Shown: positions 25,331 through 33,567 of the stretch, piece by piece
Layout: every line of letters begins with the position of its first letter
Position numbering within the stretch: position 1 is the first letter of the stretch
Assembly (NCBI GenBank): GCA_965662545.1
Contig: CBFIHZ010000021.1
Location: forward strand, 8,455-72,454
Source: CPC320 sp002684375
GTDB taxonomy: Bacteria > Pseudomonadota > Alphaproteobacteria > Rhodobacterales > Rhodobacteraceae
Reading direction: 5' to 3'
DNA length: 64,000 nucleotides
The notes under the pieces: generated by a model
The model's input: only the letters and a program-made list of their open reading frames with translations
What the model was told of the DNA's origin: nothing
Databases searched by the model: none
Translations under genes and position numbers: made by a program

Positions 25331-27454
25331 ATGATCGCGGCTGAAGATCTGATCACGCTGGTTGGCAACTATAACCCAAAGTCTAATGCCAAGCTGCTTT
25401 TGCAGGCCTATCAGTATGGCATGAAAATGCATGATGGGCAGTTTCGGCATTCAGGTGAGGCATATTTTACCCATCCAGTGGCTGTAGCTGCGATATTGTC
25501 AGAGCACCGCCTCGACGATCATACGATTGTCACGGCCCTGCTGCATGACACAATTGAAGATACCAAATCGACCTATACCGAGATTTCAGCGCTGTTCGGT
25601 GAGGACGTGGCCCGTCTTGTGGATGGCGTCACTAAACTGACCAATTTACAGTTGTCTTCCTCGCACACTCAGCAGGCAGAAAATTTCCGTAAACTTCTGA
25701 TTGCAATGTCAAAAGACGTGCGGGTCATTTTGGTAAAGCTGGCGGACCGCCTGCATAATATGCGCACCATCAAATCGATGCGACCGGAAAAACAAGTCCA
25801 AAAGTCGCGCGAGACAATGGATATCTATGCGCCGCTGGCAGGGCGCATGGGCATGCACTGGATGCGTGAGGAACTGGAAGATCTGTCGTTTAAAGTGCTA
25901 AATCCAGAAGGTCGTGCCAGTATTATTCGACGGTTTATCACGCTGCAAAAAGAAACTGGCGATGTGATTGACCGTATCACTGGCGATATGCGTCAGGAAC
26001 TGGAGAATGTTGGTATTGACGCCGAGGTATTTGGCCGGGCCAAGAAACCCTATTCAATCTGGCGCAAAATGCAGGAAAAGGATCTGAGCTTTTCGCGTTT
26101 GTCGGATATCTACGGGTTTCGGGTAATTACAGACAGTGAGATGGAATGCTATCGCGGGTTAGGCACGATCCACCAGCGCTGGCGTGCGGTGCCGGGGCGT
26201 TTTAAAGATTATATTAGCCAGCCCAAATCAAACGGGTATCGCAGTATCCATACCACAGTTTCGGGACGCGACGGCAAACGTGTCGAGGTGCAAATCCGCA
26301 CTCGCCAAATGCATGATGTTGCCGAAACGGGTGTGGCCGCACATTGGTCTTATCGTGACGGTGTGCGCAGCGGTAACCCCTTTGCGGTTGACCCTGCAAC
26401 TTGGGTTGGTTCGTTGACGGAGCAGTTTAACGCCGATGAGGATCACCAAGAGTTTCTCGAGGCAGTCAAACTTGAGATGTATTCCGATCAGGTATTTTGC
26501 TTCACTCCCAAAGGGGACGTGGTCAAATTGCCGCGGGGCGCCACACCGCTTGATTACGCCTATGCCATTCATACCCGAATTGGCAGTGCCTGCGTGGGCG
26601 CCAAAGTCGATGGTTTGCGGGTGCCGTTGTGGACCCGACTTAAAAATGGCCAATCGATTGAAATTGTAACGGCAGAGGGTCAAATTCCTCAGGCGACCTG
26701 GTTGGATATTGCGATTACCGGTAAGGCGAAAACCGCTATCCGCCGGGCGCTGCGTGAGGCTGATCGCGGTCGGTATATTAAATTGGGCCAGGAACTGGCA
26801 CGCTCTGCTTTTGAGCAGATCGGCAAGAAAGTTACTGATAAGGTGCTGGAAACCGCGGCCCGTCATTTGCGTATCAAAGACCCGCATGAGTTGCTTTATC
26901 GGATGGGCAGCGCCGAATTGACGGCCAATGAACTGGTGGACGCGGTCTATCCGGATGTGGCGACCGACCGATCTGATGAGATCGATAGCCGTCGTGCGGT
27001 GATTGGCCTGTCGCCAGATCAGCATTTTGACCGCGCGCCCTGCTGTCAGCCGCTGCCTGGCGAGCGCATTGTTGGCATCACATATCGTGGGCTTGGGGTT
27101 GTGGTGCATACGATCGACTGCGTGGCATTGAGCGATTTTGAAGACCAGCCCCAACGCTGGCTGGATCTGCATTGGCAAAGTGGTAAGCACCCGGCCTCTT
27201 ATGCTGTGACACTGGATATGACCATTGGAAACGATTCGGGTGTTCTGGGGCGCATTTGCACCTTGATTGGCGAGCAGAAGGCTAATATCTCGGACTTGAA
27301 ATTCTTGGACCGCAAACCAGATTTTTACCGTCTTTTGATAAATGTCGACCTGCGTGAAGCTGAGCACTTGCACTCGGTCATGTCTGCATTAGAAGCGGAG
27401 AGCGATGTTGCTGCCATTATAAGATCCCGAGACCCGTCCCGCCGAGGCGGTTAG
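25331..27454 (+). CDS. rsh: Bifunctional (p)ppGpp synthetase/hydrolase (RSH)
   Basis: 707 aa with the full RelA/SpoT order. The HD hydrolase domain has H72-D73 and E76-D77 in LLHDTIEDT. The synthetase domain runs from about 240 to 350 (RVITDSEMECYRGLG, KDYISQPKSNGYRSIHTT). It is followed by TGS (about 390-450, VFCFTPKGDVVKLPRGAT), the conserved-cysteine region (PCCQPLPGE) and a C-terminal ACT domain (about 630-705). Both catalytic centres look intact, so it should make and degrade ppGpp in the stringent response. It is the only RSH in the window. Confidence 0.96.
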   Translation: MIAAEDLITLVGNYNPKSNAKLLLQAYQYGMKMHDGQFRHSGEAYFTHPVAVAAILSEHRLDDHTIVTALLHDTIEDTKSTYTEISALFGEDVARLVDGVTKLTNLQLSSSHTQQAENFRKLLIAMSKDVRVILVKLADRLHNMRTIKSMRPEKQVQKSRETMDIYAPLAGRMGMHWMREELEDLSFKVLNPEGRASIIRRFITLQKETGDVIDRITGDMRQELENVGIDAEVFGRAKKPYSIWRKMQEKDLSFSRLSDIYGFRVITDSEMECYRGLGTIHQRWRAVPGRFKDYISQPKSNGYRSIHTTVSGRDGKRVEVQIRTRQMHDVAETGVAAHWSYRDGVRSGNPFAVDPATWVGSLTEQFNADEDHQEFLEAVKLEMYSDQVFCFTPKGDVVKLPRGATPLDYAYAIHTRIGSACVGAKVDGLRVPLWTRLKNGQSIEIVTAEGQIPQATWLDIAITGKAKTAIRRALREADRGRYIKLGQELARSAFEQIGKKVTDKVLETAARHLRIKDPHELLYRMGSAELTANELVDAVYPDVATDRSDEIDSRRAVIGLSPDQHFDRAPCCQPLPGERIVGITYRGLGVVVHTIDCVALSDFEDQPQRWLDLHWQSGKHPASYAVTLDMTIGNDSGVLGRICTLIGEQKANISDLKFLDRKPDFYRLLINVDLREAEHLHSVMSALEAESDVAAIIRSRDPSRRGG

Positions 27455-27478
27455 CAAGGGCAACTAGAGGAATGTGCC

Positions 27479-28123
27479 TTGGTGTTCAAACGCCGTGATA
27501 AACGACCGGCCTGGAAAGTGGTCGTCGACGTGCTCTATCCCAAAGGTGGATGGAGCCGGGCGTTTCAGTATATCAAAGTTCGCTTGAAACGGTTGCCCGA
27601 TCCACCAGAAAAGGTTGCACGGGGGATTTGGGCTGGTGTGTTTACCACCTTTACCCCGCTGTACGGCTTTCATTTTTTCATTGCTATTTTAATTGCTCGA
27701 GTGTTTCAGGGTAATATTTTGGCGGCGCTTTTGGGAACATTTTTTGGCAATCCGCTGACCTATATTCCGATTGGGTTGGTCTCAATGCAGACCGGGCATT
27801 TCCTGCTTGGGACCCAATTACAAAGTGAGACACGGCGTTCCTTTATTGGTAAATTTCTGGATGCGGGCAAAGACCTAAGGGATAATTCCATTGCGGTGCT
27901 CCGCGGAGAGCCGGTCGATTGGTCAAATATTGTTGTTTTCTATCACGAGGTATTTTTTCCCTATCTCGTGGGCGGTATTGTTCCAGGTATGATTGCAGCA
28001 ACCGTCTGCTACTATCTTTGCATACCCTTGGTACGGGCCTATCAAAACCGGCGCAAAGGTGCGCTGATTGCGAAATTGGCAGCGATCAAACATAAAGCCA
28101 GGCGCAAGGCTGACAGACCGTAA
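27479..28123 (+). CDS. DUF2062 membrane protein
   Basis: 214 aa. The start is TTG 27479 or GTG 27482, after AGAGGA. A basic N-terminus (about 45 residues) is followed by DUF2062: ARGIWAGVFTTFTPLYGFHFFIA, GTFFGNPLTYIPIG, then a C-terminal membrane segment and a Lys/Arg-rich tail. Function is unknown. The gene is a constant member of the rsh-pdxJ-acpS block in this group, so it may be an envelope-associated housekeeping protein (inference). Confidence 0.82.
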   Translation: MVFKRRDKRPAWKVVVDVLYPKGGWSRAFQYIKVRLKRLPDPPEKVARGIWAGVFTTFTPLYGFHFFIAILIARVFQGNILAALLGTFFGNPLTYIPIGLVSMQTGHFLLGTQLQSETRRSFIGKFLDAGKDLRDNSIAVLRGEPVDWSNIVVFYHEVFFPYLVGGIVPGMIAATVCYYLCIPLVRAYQNRRKGALIAKLAAIKHKARRKADRP

Positions 28124-28171
28124 AAATAGTATGAAATTCACGGGTGATATCGGATTTTGAGGAGAGTGAGT

Positions 28172-28912
28172 ATGACAAGATTACGACTTGGGGTGAATAT
28201 CGATCATGTCGCAACCGTGCGTAATGCGCGCGGTGGCGCATATCCAGATCCGTTGCGGGCGGCAAAATTATCCGAAGAGGCGGGGGCGGATGGTATCACA
28301 GCCCATCTGCGTGAGGATCGGCGGCATATATCAGATGCTGATATTGATGGCCTGATGGAAGTTCTGACCGTTCCGCTGAATTTCGAGATGGCGGCAACGC
28401 CGGAGATGCAGGCGATTGCGCTGCGTCACAAACCTCATGCGGTCTGTATCGTGCCTGAAAAGCGTGAGGAGCGTACCACCGAAGGGGGATTGGAAGTGGC
28501 GCGCGAAGAAAACCGAATTGCCCATTTTATTGCGCCGTTGCGCGATGCTGGGTGCCGGGTGTCAATTTTCATCGCCGCTGACCAACGCCAGATCGAGGCC
28601 GCACACCGTATCGGTGCGCAGGTGATTGAGTTACATACCGGCGCCTATTGTGATTTTCACGCCGAGGGCAATATTGCCGCCCGCGACAGCGAATTGCAAA
28701 AGCTAACTGAGATGTCCTCACTTGCTCATTCTTTGGGTTTGGAGGTCCATGCCGGGCATGGGCTGACGTATGATACAGTATCCCCAATTGCGCAATTGCC
28801 GGAGGTGATCGAGCTGAATATTGGCCATTTTATCATTGGCGAGGCAATTTTCAGGGGCCTGACTCCAGCGATTGCAGAGATGCGACGCTTGATGGATGAA
28901 GCGCGCGCATGA
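28172..28912 (+). CDS. pdxJ: Pyridoxine 5'-phosphate synthase PdxJ
   Basis: 246 aa from the ATG at 28172, preceded by GAGGAGAG; the frame opens five codons earlier without better support. It shows LGVNIDHVATVRNARGG, DGITAHLREDRRHI, NFEMAATPEM, CIVPEKREERTTEGG and LEVHAGHGLTYD, all PdxJ hallmarks of the (beta/alpha)8 barrel. It condenses aminoacetone phosphate with 1-deoxyxylulose 5-phosphate to pyridoxine 5'-phosphate in the DXP-dependent vitamin B6 route. The stop is one base before the acpS ATG. Confidence 0.97.
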   Translation: MTRLRLGVNIDHVATVRNARGGAYPDPLRAAKLSEEAGADGITAHLREDRRHISDADIDGLMEVLTVPLNFEMAATPEMQAIALRHKPHAVCIVPEKREERTTEGGLEVAREENRIAHFIAPLRDAGCRVSIFIAADQRQIEAAHRIGAQVIELHTGAYCDFHAEGNIAARDSELQKLTEMSSLAHSLGLEVHAGHGLTYDTVSPIAQLPEVIELNIGHFIIGEAIFRGLTPAIAEMRRLMDEARA

Positions 28913-28913
28913 G

Positions 28914-29336
28914 ATGATTTTGGGGATCGGAACGGATCTGGCGAATATTGACCGTATCGCCGCCACGCTTGAGCGGTTCGGTGACCGGTTTCGCAATCGT
29001 GTCTTTACCGAAGGGGAACAACGCAAGGCCAGCAGACGCAAAGATGAGGCAGGCACCTATGCCAAGCGCTGGGCGGCGAAAGAAGCCTGCTCCAAAGCGC
29101 TTGGTACCGGCTTGCGGATGGGGATTGCTTGGAAGGATATGTCGGTCTGTAATCTCAAGACAGGACAGCCGCAAATGCAGTTGACGGGTTGGGCCAAAAC
29201 AAGGCTGGATCAGATGACGCCGCAGGGGCATGTGGCGCATGTGCATGTCAGCCTGACCGATGATCATCCCTGGGCACAAGCCTTTGTGGTTATTGAGGCA
29301 CGACCCGAGGGGTTGGACCCGTCACCCGGGCCTTAA
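28914..29336 (+). CDS. acpS: Holo-[acyl-carrier-protein] synthase AcpS
   Basis: 140 aa from ATG 28914, giving the family start MILGIGTDLANIDRI (catalytic Asp8). The second motif RWAAKEACSKALGTG holds the Mg2+-binding Glu and the Lys. It transfers phosphopantetheine from CoA to apo-ACP. It follows pdxJ by one base and precedes lepB by 70 bp. The C-terminal ~12 residues past VVIEARP are slightly longer than usual. Confidence 0.95.
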   Translation: MILGIGTDLANIDRIAATLERFGDRFRNRVFTEGEQRKASRRKDEAGTYAKRWAAKEACSKALGTGLRMGIAWKDMSVCNLKTGQPQMQLTGWAKTRLDQMTPQGHVAHVHVSLTDDHPWAQAFVVIEARPEGLDPSPGP

Positions 29337-29406
29337 TGTCACTTGGCTTGACACCCTAACACCAGCGTTCCATGTAGAGACCGTAAGCATAACAAAAGGA
29401 AAATGC

Positions 29407-30243
29407 ATGGCGCAGACATCGGAAGAATCGAACGGTATCGTTGAAACGATCAAGACGGTTGTCTATGCGCTGCTTATCGCAGGTATTTTTCGAACGCTGT
29501 TTTTTCAACCGTTCTGGATCCCGTCGGGTTCAATGAAAGACACGCTGCTGATTGGTGACTTTCTGTTTGTGAACAAAATGGCCTATGGGTATTCTTACGC
29601 CTCTTGTCCGAGCATTATCATACCGGCTGTGGGGCTCAATATCGACGCCAAAGATGTGTGCGGGCTGCTGCGCGATGACAATAAACGCCTGTGGGCTGGC
29701 CTGCCTGAGCGTGGGGATGTTGTGGTGTTTCGCCATCCGGCATCGGGGCGCGATTATATCAAACGCCTGACCGGGCTGCCTGGGGATCGGGTGCAGGTTA
29801 AAGACGGCGTGCTTTATATTAATGACGCTCCGGTGGCGTTGGAAGACGTCGCGGCCTTTGAGGAAACATACGCGCCACAAGGCCCATTGCGATCTCTGCC
29901 GCGCTGTGAAAATGTGCCGACTGGCAACGGCGGCATTTGCCAGAAATCGCGTCAAATCGAAACGCTGCCAAATGGTGTTGCACACTCGATTCTGAATATC
30001 GGAACACAATCAACAGATAACACTCCGGCCTTTACCGTGCCCGCGGGACATTACTTTTTTATGGGAGACAATCGCGATAACTCGACCGACAGTCGACGCC
30101 GCCAGCAAGCCGGTGGCGTCGGGTTTGTGCCGTTTGAAAATCTGATTGGGCGCGCGGATCGCATTTTGTTTTCGTCGGCCGGTCGCTCAATGTTGTTTTT
30201 CTGGACCTGGCGCAGCGATCGTTTCTTTAAGAGCGTCATTTGA
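29407..30243 (+). CDS. lepB: Signal peptidase I
   Basis: 278 aa from ATG 29407, which follows AAAAGGAAA; the frame opens upstream to 29260 without family sequence. One membrane anchor lies at about 15-35. Catalytic Ser42 is in PSGSMKDTL and the general-base Lys119 is in DYIKRLTGLPGD. The MGDNRDNSTDSR motif follows near 230. It cleaves Sec and Tat signal peptides at the periplasmic face. It is part of the lepB-rnc-era-recO group; the stop overlaps the TTG start of rnc. Confidence 0.96.
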   Translation: MAQTSEESNGIVETIKTVVYALLIAGIFRTLFFQPFWIPSGSMKDTLLIGDFLFVNKMAYGYSYASCPSIIIPAVGLNIDAKDVCGLLRDDNKRLWAGLPERGDVVVFRHPASGRDYIKRLTGLPGDRVQVKDGVLYINDAPVALEDVAAFEETYAPQGPLRSLPRCENVPTGNGGICQKSRQIETLPNGVAHSILNIGTQSTDNTPAFTVPAGHYFFMGDNRDNSTDSRRRQQAGGVGFVPFENLIGRADRILFSSAGRSMLFFWTWRSDRFFKSVI

Positions 30244-30923
30244 AACTGTCTGGAGATCTTGCGGTTTTTCAAAGCCGGCTGGGCTATGATTTTAAACGGC
30301 CAGAATTGCTGAGTGAGGCGGTCACGCACGCCTCGATCTCGTCTGCGACGCGCTCGGATAACCAGCGGTTGGAGTTTTTGGGGGACCGGGTGCTGGGGCT
30401 GGTGATGGCCGAGGCTCTGCTTGAAGAGGATACCTCCGCAAGCGAAGGCAAGCTGGCACCGCGTTTTAATGCCTTGGTGCGCAAAGAGACCTGTGCTGAG
30501 ATTGCGATCTCTCTGGACTTGGGTAAGGTTTTGAAACTTGGACGGTCCGAAATGATGTCGGGCGGACGGCGCAAGCAGGCGCTGCTTGGCGATGCACTGG
30601 AGGCGGTAATTGCTGCGGTGTACCTTGATGGGGGGTTCGCTGCGGCAAAAATGCTTGTTTTGCGCATCTGGTCCAATCATATTGCGTCTGTCGAAGAGGA
30701 TGCACGTGACGCGAAAACTGCTTTGCAGGAATGGGCGCAGGCTCGTGGTTTTCCACCGCCGCTCTATGTTGTGGTGGGCCGCTCCGGTCCCGATCATGCA
30801 CCGATGTTTACAATTTCGGCGCAGCTTGAAAACGGTGCCACTCAAGATGCGACTGCAGGATCAAAACGTCAGGCCGAACAAAATGCGGCCATGCAGCTTT
30901 TGGCAAAATTGGAGGCCACATGA
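30240..30923 (+). CDS. rnc: Ribonuclease III
   Basis: 227 aa from a TTG start that overlaps the lepB stop (TTGA). The endonuclease signature NQRLEFLGDRVLGL contains Glu45 and Asp49, and GDALEAVIAAVYLDGG carries the second acidic pair. Residues ~155-225 form the double-stranded RNA-binding domain (DAKTALQEWAQARG to AAMQLLAKL). It processes rRNA precursors and cleaves structured mRNAs. It overlaps era by 4 bp. Confidence 0.96.
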   Translation: MKLSGDLAVFQSRLGYDFKRPELLSEAVTHASISSATRSDNQRLEFLGDRVLGLVMAEALLEEDTSASEGKLAPRFNALVRKETCAEIAISLDLGKVLKLGRSEMMSGGRRKQALLGDALEAVIAAVYLDGGFAAAKMLVLRIWSNHIASVEEDARDAKTALQEWAQARGFPPPLYVVVGRSGPDHAPMFTISAQLENGATQDATAGSKRQAEQNAAMQLLAKLEAT

Positions 30924-31825
30924 CACGGGCAGGGTTTGTTGCATTAATCGGGGAGCCTAACGCCGGCAAGTCCACATTGCTGAACCAGATGGTTGGCGCC
31001 AAGGTGTCTATTGTAACCCACAAAGTGCAAACCACCCGCGCCCGCATCCGCGGTGTGGCGATTGACGGCGAGACCCAGATTGTTTTTGTCGATACTCCGG
31101 GTCTGTTTAAACCCCGCCGACGGCTTGACCGCGCGATGGTGGCCGCCGCTTGGGGTGGTGCGCTGGACGCGGATATGATCGTGTTGCTGGTTGAGGCCAA
31201 TCGTGGCCTGACTGAGGGGGTAGAGAAAATCCTTGAGACGCTCACCGAGATGTCGCAAGGGCGGACAATTGCACTGGCGATCAACAAGATTGATCGGGTC
31301 AAATCTGAGACATTACTCGGTCTGAGCCAAACCCTGAATGCTCGGTTCCCGTTTGTTGAGACTTTTATGGTGTCAGCGGAAAAGGGCCACGGTGTGCCTA
31401 TGTTACGCAGCTGGCTGGCCGGGGGTCTGCCCGAGGGACCATGGCTCTATCCTGAAGACCAGATTGCCGATCTGCCGTTGCGGATGATTGCTGCCGAAAT
31501 GACACGCGAGAAATTGACCCTGCGGCTGCACCAAGAGCTGCCCTATCAAATGACAGTCGAGACTGAGAACTGGCAGGAGCGTAAAGACGGTTCTGCCCGC
31601 ATTGATCAGATTATTTATGTGGTGCGCGACGGTCACAAAGGTATCGTGCTGGGCAATGGTGGTGAAACCATCAAGGCGATTTCTAAAGCAGCACGCGAGG
31701 AACTTGAGGAATTCATGGGCCGACGTGTTCATTTGTTTTGCAAGGTCAAAGTTCGCGAAAAATGGCTTGATGAGGCGGCGCGTTATACCGAGATGGGTCT
31801 GGATTTCAAGGATGGAAATGGCTGA
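30920..31825 (+). CDS. era: GTPase Era
   Basis: 301 aa. G1 is GEPNAGKST (11-19), G3 is DTPG, and G4 is NKID. The C-terminal KH domain carries GHKGIVLGNGGETIKAISK. Era binds 16S rRNA near its 3' end and supports 30S assembly. It starts with an ATGA overlap on rnc and is followed by a DUF1491 gene and recO, as usual in Alphaproteobacteria. Confidence 0.97.
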   Translation: MTRAGFVALIGEPNAGKSTLLNQMVGAKVSIVTHKVQTTRARIRGVAIDGETQIVFVDTPGLFKPRRRLDRAMVAAAWGGALDADMIVLLVEANRGLTEGVEKILETLTEMSQGRTIALAINKIDRVKSETLLGLSQTLNARFPFVETFMVSAEKGHGVPMLRSWLAGGLPEGPWLYPEDQIADLPLRMIAAEMTREKLTLRLHQELPYQMTVETENWQERKDGSARIDQIIYVVRDGHKGIVLGNGGETIKAISKAAREELEEFMGRRVHLFCKVKVREKWLDEAARYTEMGLDFKDGNG

Positions 31826-31852
31826 GATAACAGGCTGTTCTGACGGTGATCT

Positions 31853-32188
31853 GTGATGGCGCGCCTGACTGCCGAGTTTTGGGTCCATGCCTATTTAAAC
31901 CGTTTGCGCATGGTGGAAATTCCAGCATTTGTTGTGGCGAAAGGTGATCTTACGGCAGGTGCGGTGGTGATCAAGCTGAACACTCTGGACGGCCAAGCAG
32001 TGGCCTACCAACGATCGTTTGATATGATAAGCGGCGCGCGTAAATGGGTTGATTTTGCCTCCGGCGCTGAGACTGAGGTCGACATGGCCGTTGCCAGACA
32101 ACGCGGGTTTGATCCCGATCTTTGGGTGATCGAGGTTGAAGACCGGAGCGGTCGGCATTTGCTGGATGAGCCAGGACTGGCAGATTAG
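31853..32188 (+). CDS. DUF1491 family protein
   Basis: 111 aa from GTG 31853, or 110 from ATG 31856. The layout ARLTAEFWVHAYLNRLRMVEIPAFV, then a beta-rich region, then FDPDLWVIEVEDRSGRHLL, fits DUF1491, a family found between era and recO in Alphaproteobacteria. No catalytic motif is evident and the function is unknown. It is spaced 8 bp from recO. Confidence 0.82.
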   Translation: MMARLTAEFWVHAYLNRLRMVEIPAFVVAKGDLTAGAVVIKLNTLDGQAVAYQRSFDMISGARKWVDFASGAETEVDMAVARQRGFDPDLWVIEVEDRSGRHLLDEPGLAD

Positions 32189-32196
32189 GGGCGGGG

Positions 32197-32931
32197 ATGG
32201 AGTGGCGCGATCAAGGTGTTTTGCTCAGCGCGCGGCCGCATGGGGAAAGTGCGGCGATCATAGAAGTATTTACGCCTGAATATGGCCGCCATCTCGGTGT
32301 GGTGCGCGGTGGCTCTGGGCGCAAACTCGCCCCTATTTTACAACCCGGTGCCCAGTTGGATCTTGCTTGGCGGGCGCGCCTAGAGGATCATATGGGCAGC
32401 TTCACGGTTGAACCTGTCCGAAGTCGGGCGGCACAATCGATGTCTGACCGGTTGGCACTGGCTGGGCTGAACGCAGTCACTGCCTTGCTGTCGTTTTGTT
32501 TGGCCGAGCGTGAAACGCATCGAACGCTCTATCACCGCAGCGCACAATTGCTGGATTTACTTGGCCAATCGGATCTCTGGCCCTTGGCCTATCTACACTG
32601 GGAAATGCAATTGCTCGACTCTTTGGGTTTTGGGCTGGATCTCAGCGCGTGTGCCGCCACCGGGTCGGATCATGACTTGGTCTATGTATCACCGCGCAGT
32701 GGCCGTGCGGTATCAAAGGTTGGGGCAGGAGATTGGGCCAGCCGTTTGCTGCCGCTGCCACCGTGTATGTTGGGGCGCGGCGATGCAACGGATGCAGAGG
32801 TGGCGCTGGCGTTGGATACAACCGGGCATTTTCTGCATCATCATTTGGCCGAAGACATGCTTCACAAACCGGTACCCGGGGCGCGGGCGCGGTTTCTCAA
32901 CCAGTTGTCTCGGCGTATCAATAGCGACTAA
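32197..32931 (+). CDS. recO: DNA repair protein RecO
   Basis: 244 aa. The N-terminal OB fold reads WRDQGVLLSARPHGESAAIIEVFT, followed by GRHLGVVRGGSG. The C-terminal helical domain contains LLDSLGFGLDLSACAATG and PGARARFLNQL near the end. It helps RecF and RecR load RecA on SSB-coated DNA. The zinc-finger cysteines of some RecO proteins are reduced to one or two here. It overlaps the convergent META gene by 14 bp. Confidence 0.93.
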   Translation: MEWRDQGVLLSARPHGESAAIIEVFTPEYGRHLGVVRGGSGRKLAPILQPGAQLDLAWRARLEDHMGSFTVEPVRSRAAQSMSDRLALAGLNAVTALLSFCLAERETHRTLYHRSAQLLDLLGQSDLWPLAYLHWEMQLLDSLGFGLDLSACAATGSDHDLVYVSPRSGRAVSKVGAGDWASRLLPLPPCMLGRGDATDAEVALALDTTGHFLHHHLAEDMLHKPVPGARARFLNQLSRRINSD

Positions 32932-33424
32932 ACAGCATCTCTCGTCCCGCATTGTTCGACAAAATCAACTGTTTATCTTCTCGTCGTGCTTTGGTCATTG
33001 TCGCTAAAGCGCTGGTAAATACCTGTTCGGCTGACGTGGCGCATCCCATTCTGGTGGATCCGATGGGGCCAAGTTTGAAATCTGGATACACCCGCTCTTG
33101 GCGGCCAAACAATCGGTTGCACCCGGCTGTGGCACGGAAGTGACCATCGGGGCTGAATTGAATTGAAGCCGAGGCCGCGACCGGCGACATTGCAGCGGGG
33201 TTATTCGGCTGTTTTCTTTGCAGCACTGGGGTCGCGACAAAGGGTGCGCCGTCCAATTTTAAAAGCTGCCACTTGCCCAGATAGGCGGTGTTTGGATCAG
33301 CCTTTGAAATGGTGATATGGCTGCTCTGAGTGCTGTTACCCGGTTCGTTTTGGATATTATTTTGGGTGACGCTACAGGCAGCAAAAGTGAGAAAATATAG
33401 CAAAGAAAAATATTGTTTAAACAT
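32918..33424 (-). CDS. META-domain putative lipoprotein
   Basis: 168 aa from ATG 33424. A lipoprotein signal (hydrophobic YFSLLYFLTFAAC, lipidated Cys at ~17) is followed by a linker and a META domain: KWQLLKLDGAPF, then SIQFSPDGHFRATAGCNRLFG, then GPIGSTRMGC. META domains occur in HslJ-like heat-shock lipoproteins. Presumably it sits at the outer membrane. It is convergent with recO and overlaps its end. Confidence 0.82.
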   Translation of the reverse strand: MFKQYFSLLYFLTFAACSVTQNNIQNEPGNSTQSSHITISKADPNTAYLGKWQLLKLDGAPFVATPVLQRKQPNNPAAMSPVAASASIQFSPDGHFRATAGCNRLFGRQERVYPDFKLGPIGSTRMGCATSAEQVFTSALATMTKARREDKQLILSNNAGREMLFSRY

Positions 33425-33567
33425 GGTAATTGCATAAAGATAAACAGTCTGTTGCACAAGTTAGACCTTTGCAGGGCTTACGCTTGAGCTTGGCATTGTA
33501 ACGGGTATTATGCGATGTTTGTGACCAATACGGCCGGATTGCGGCATTGCTTTAAACGGAGGCTCTG

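Noticed and set aside
26228..27373. Long minus-strand open frame (381 codons) opposite rsh
   Set aside because: It lies entirely within the well-supported rsh gene on the other strand. Its sequence has no recognisable motif, as expected from a shadow frame in a biased codon set.
30051..30845. 264-codon minus frame opposite lepB/rnc
   Set aside because: Spans the overlap of two strongly conserved plus genes and has no motif.
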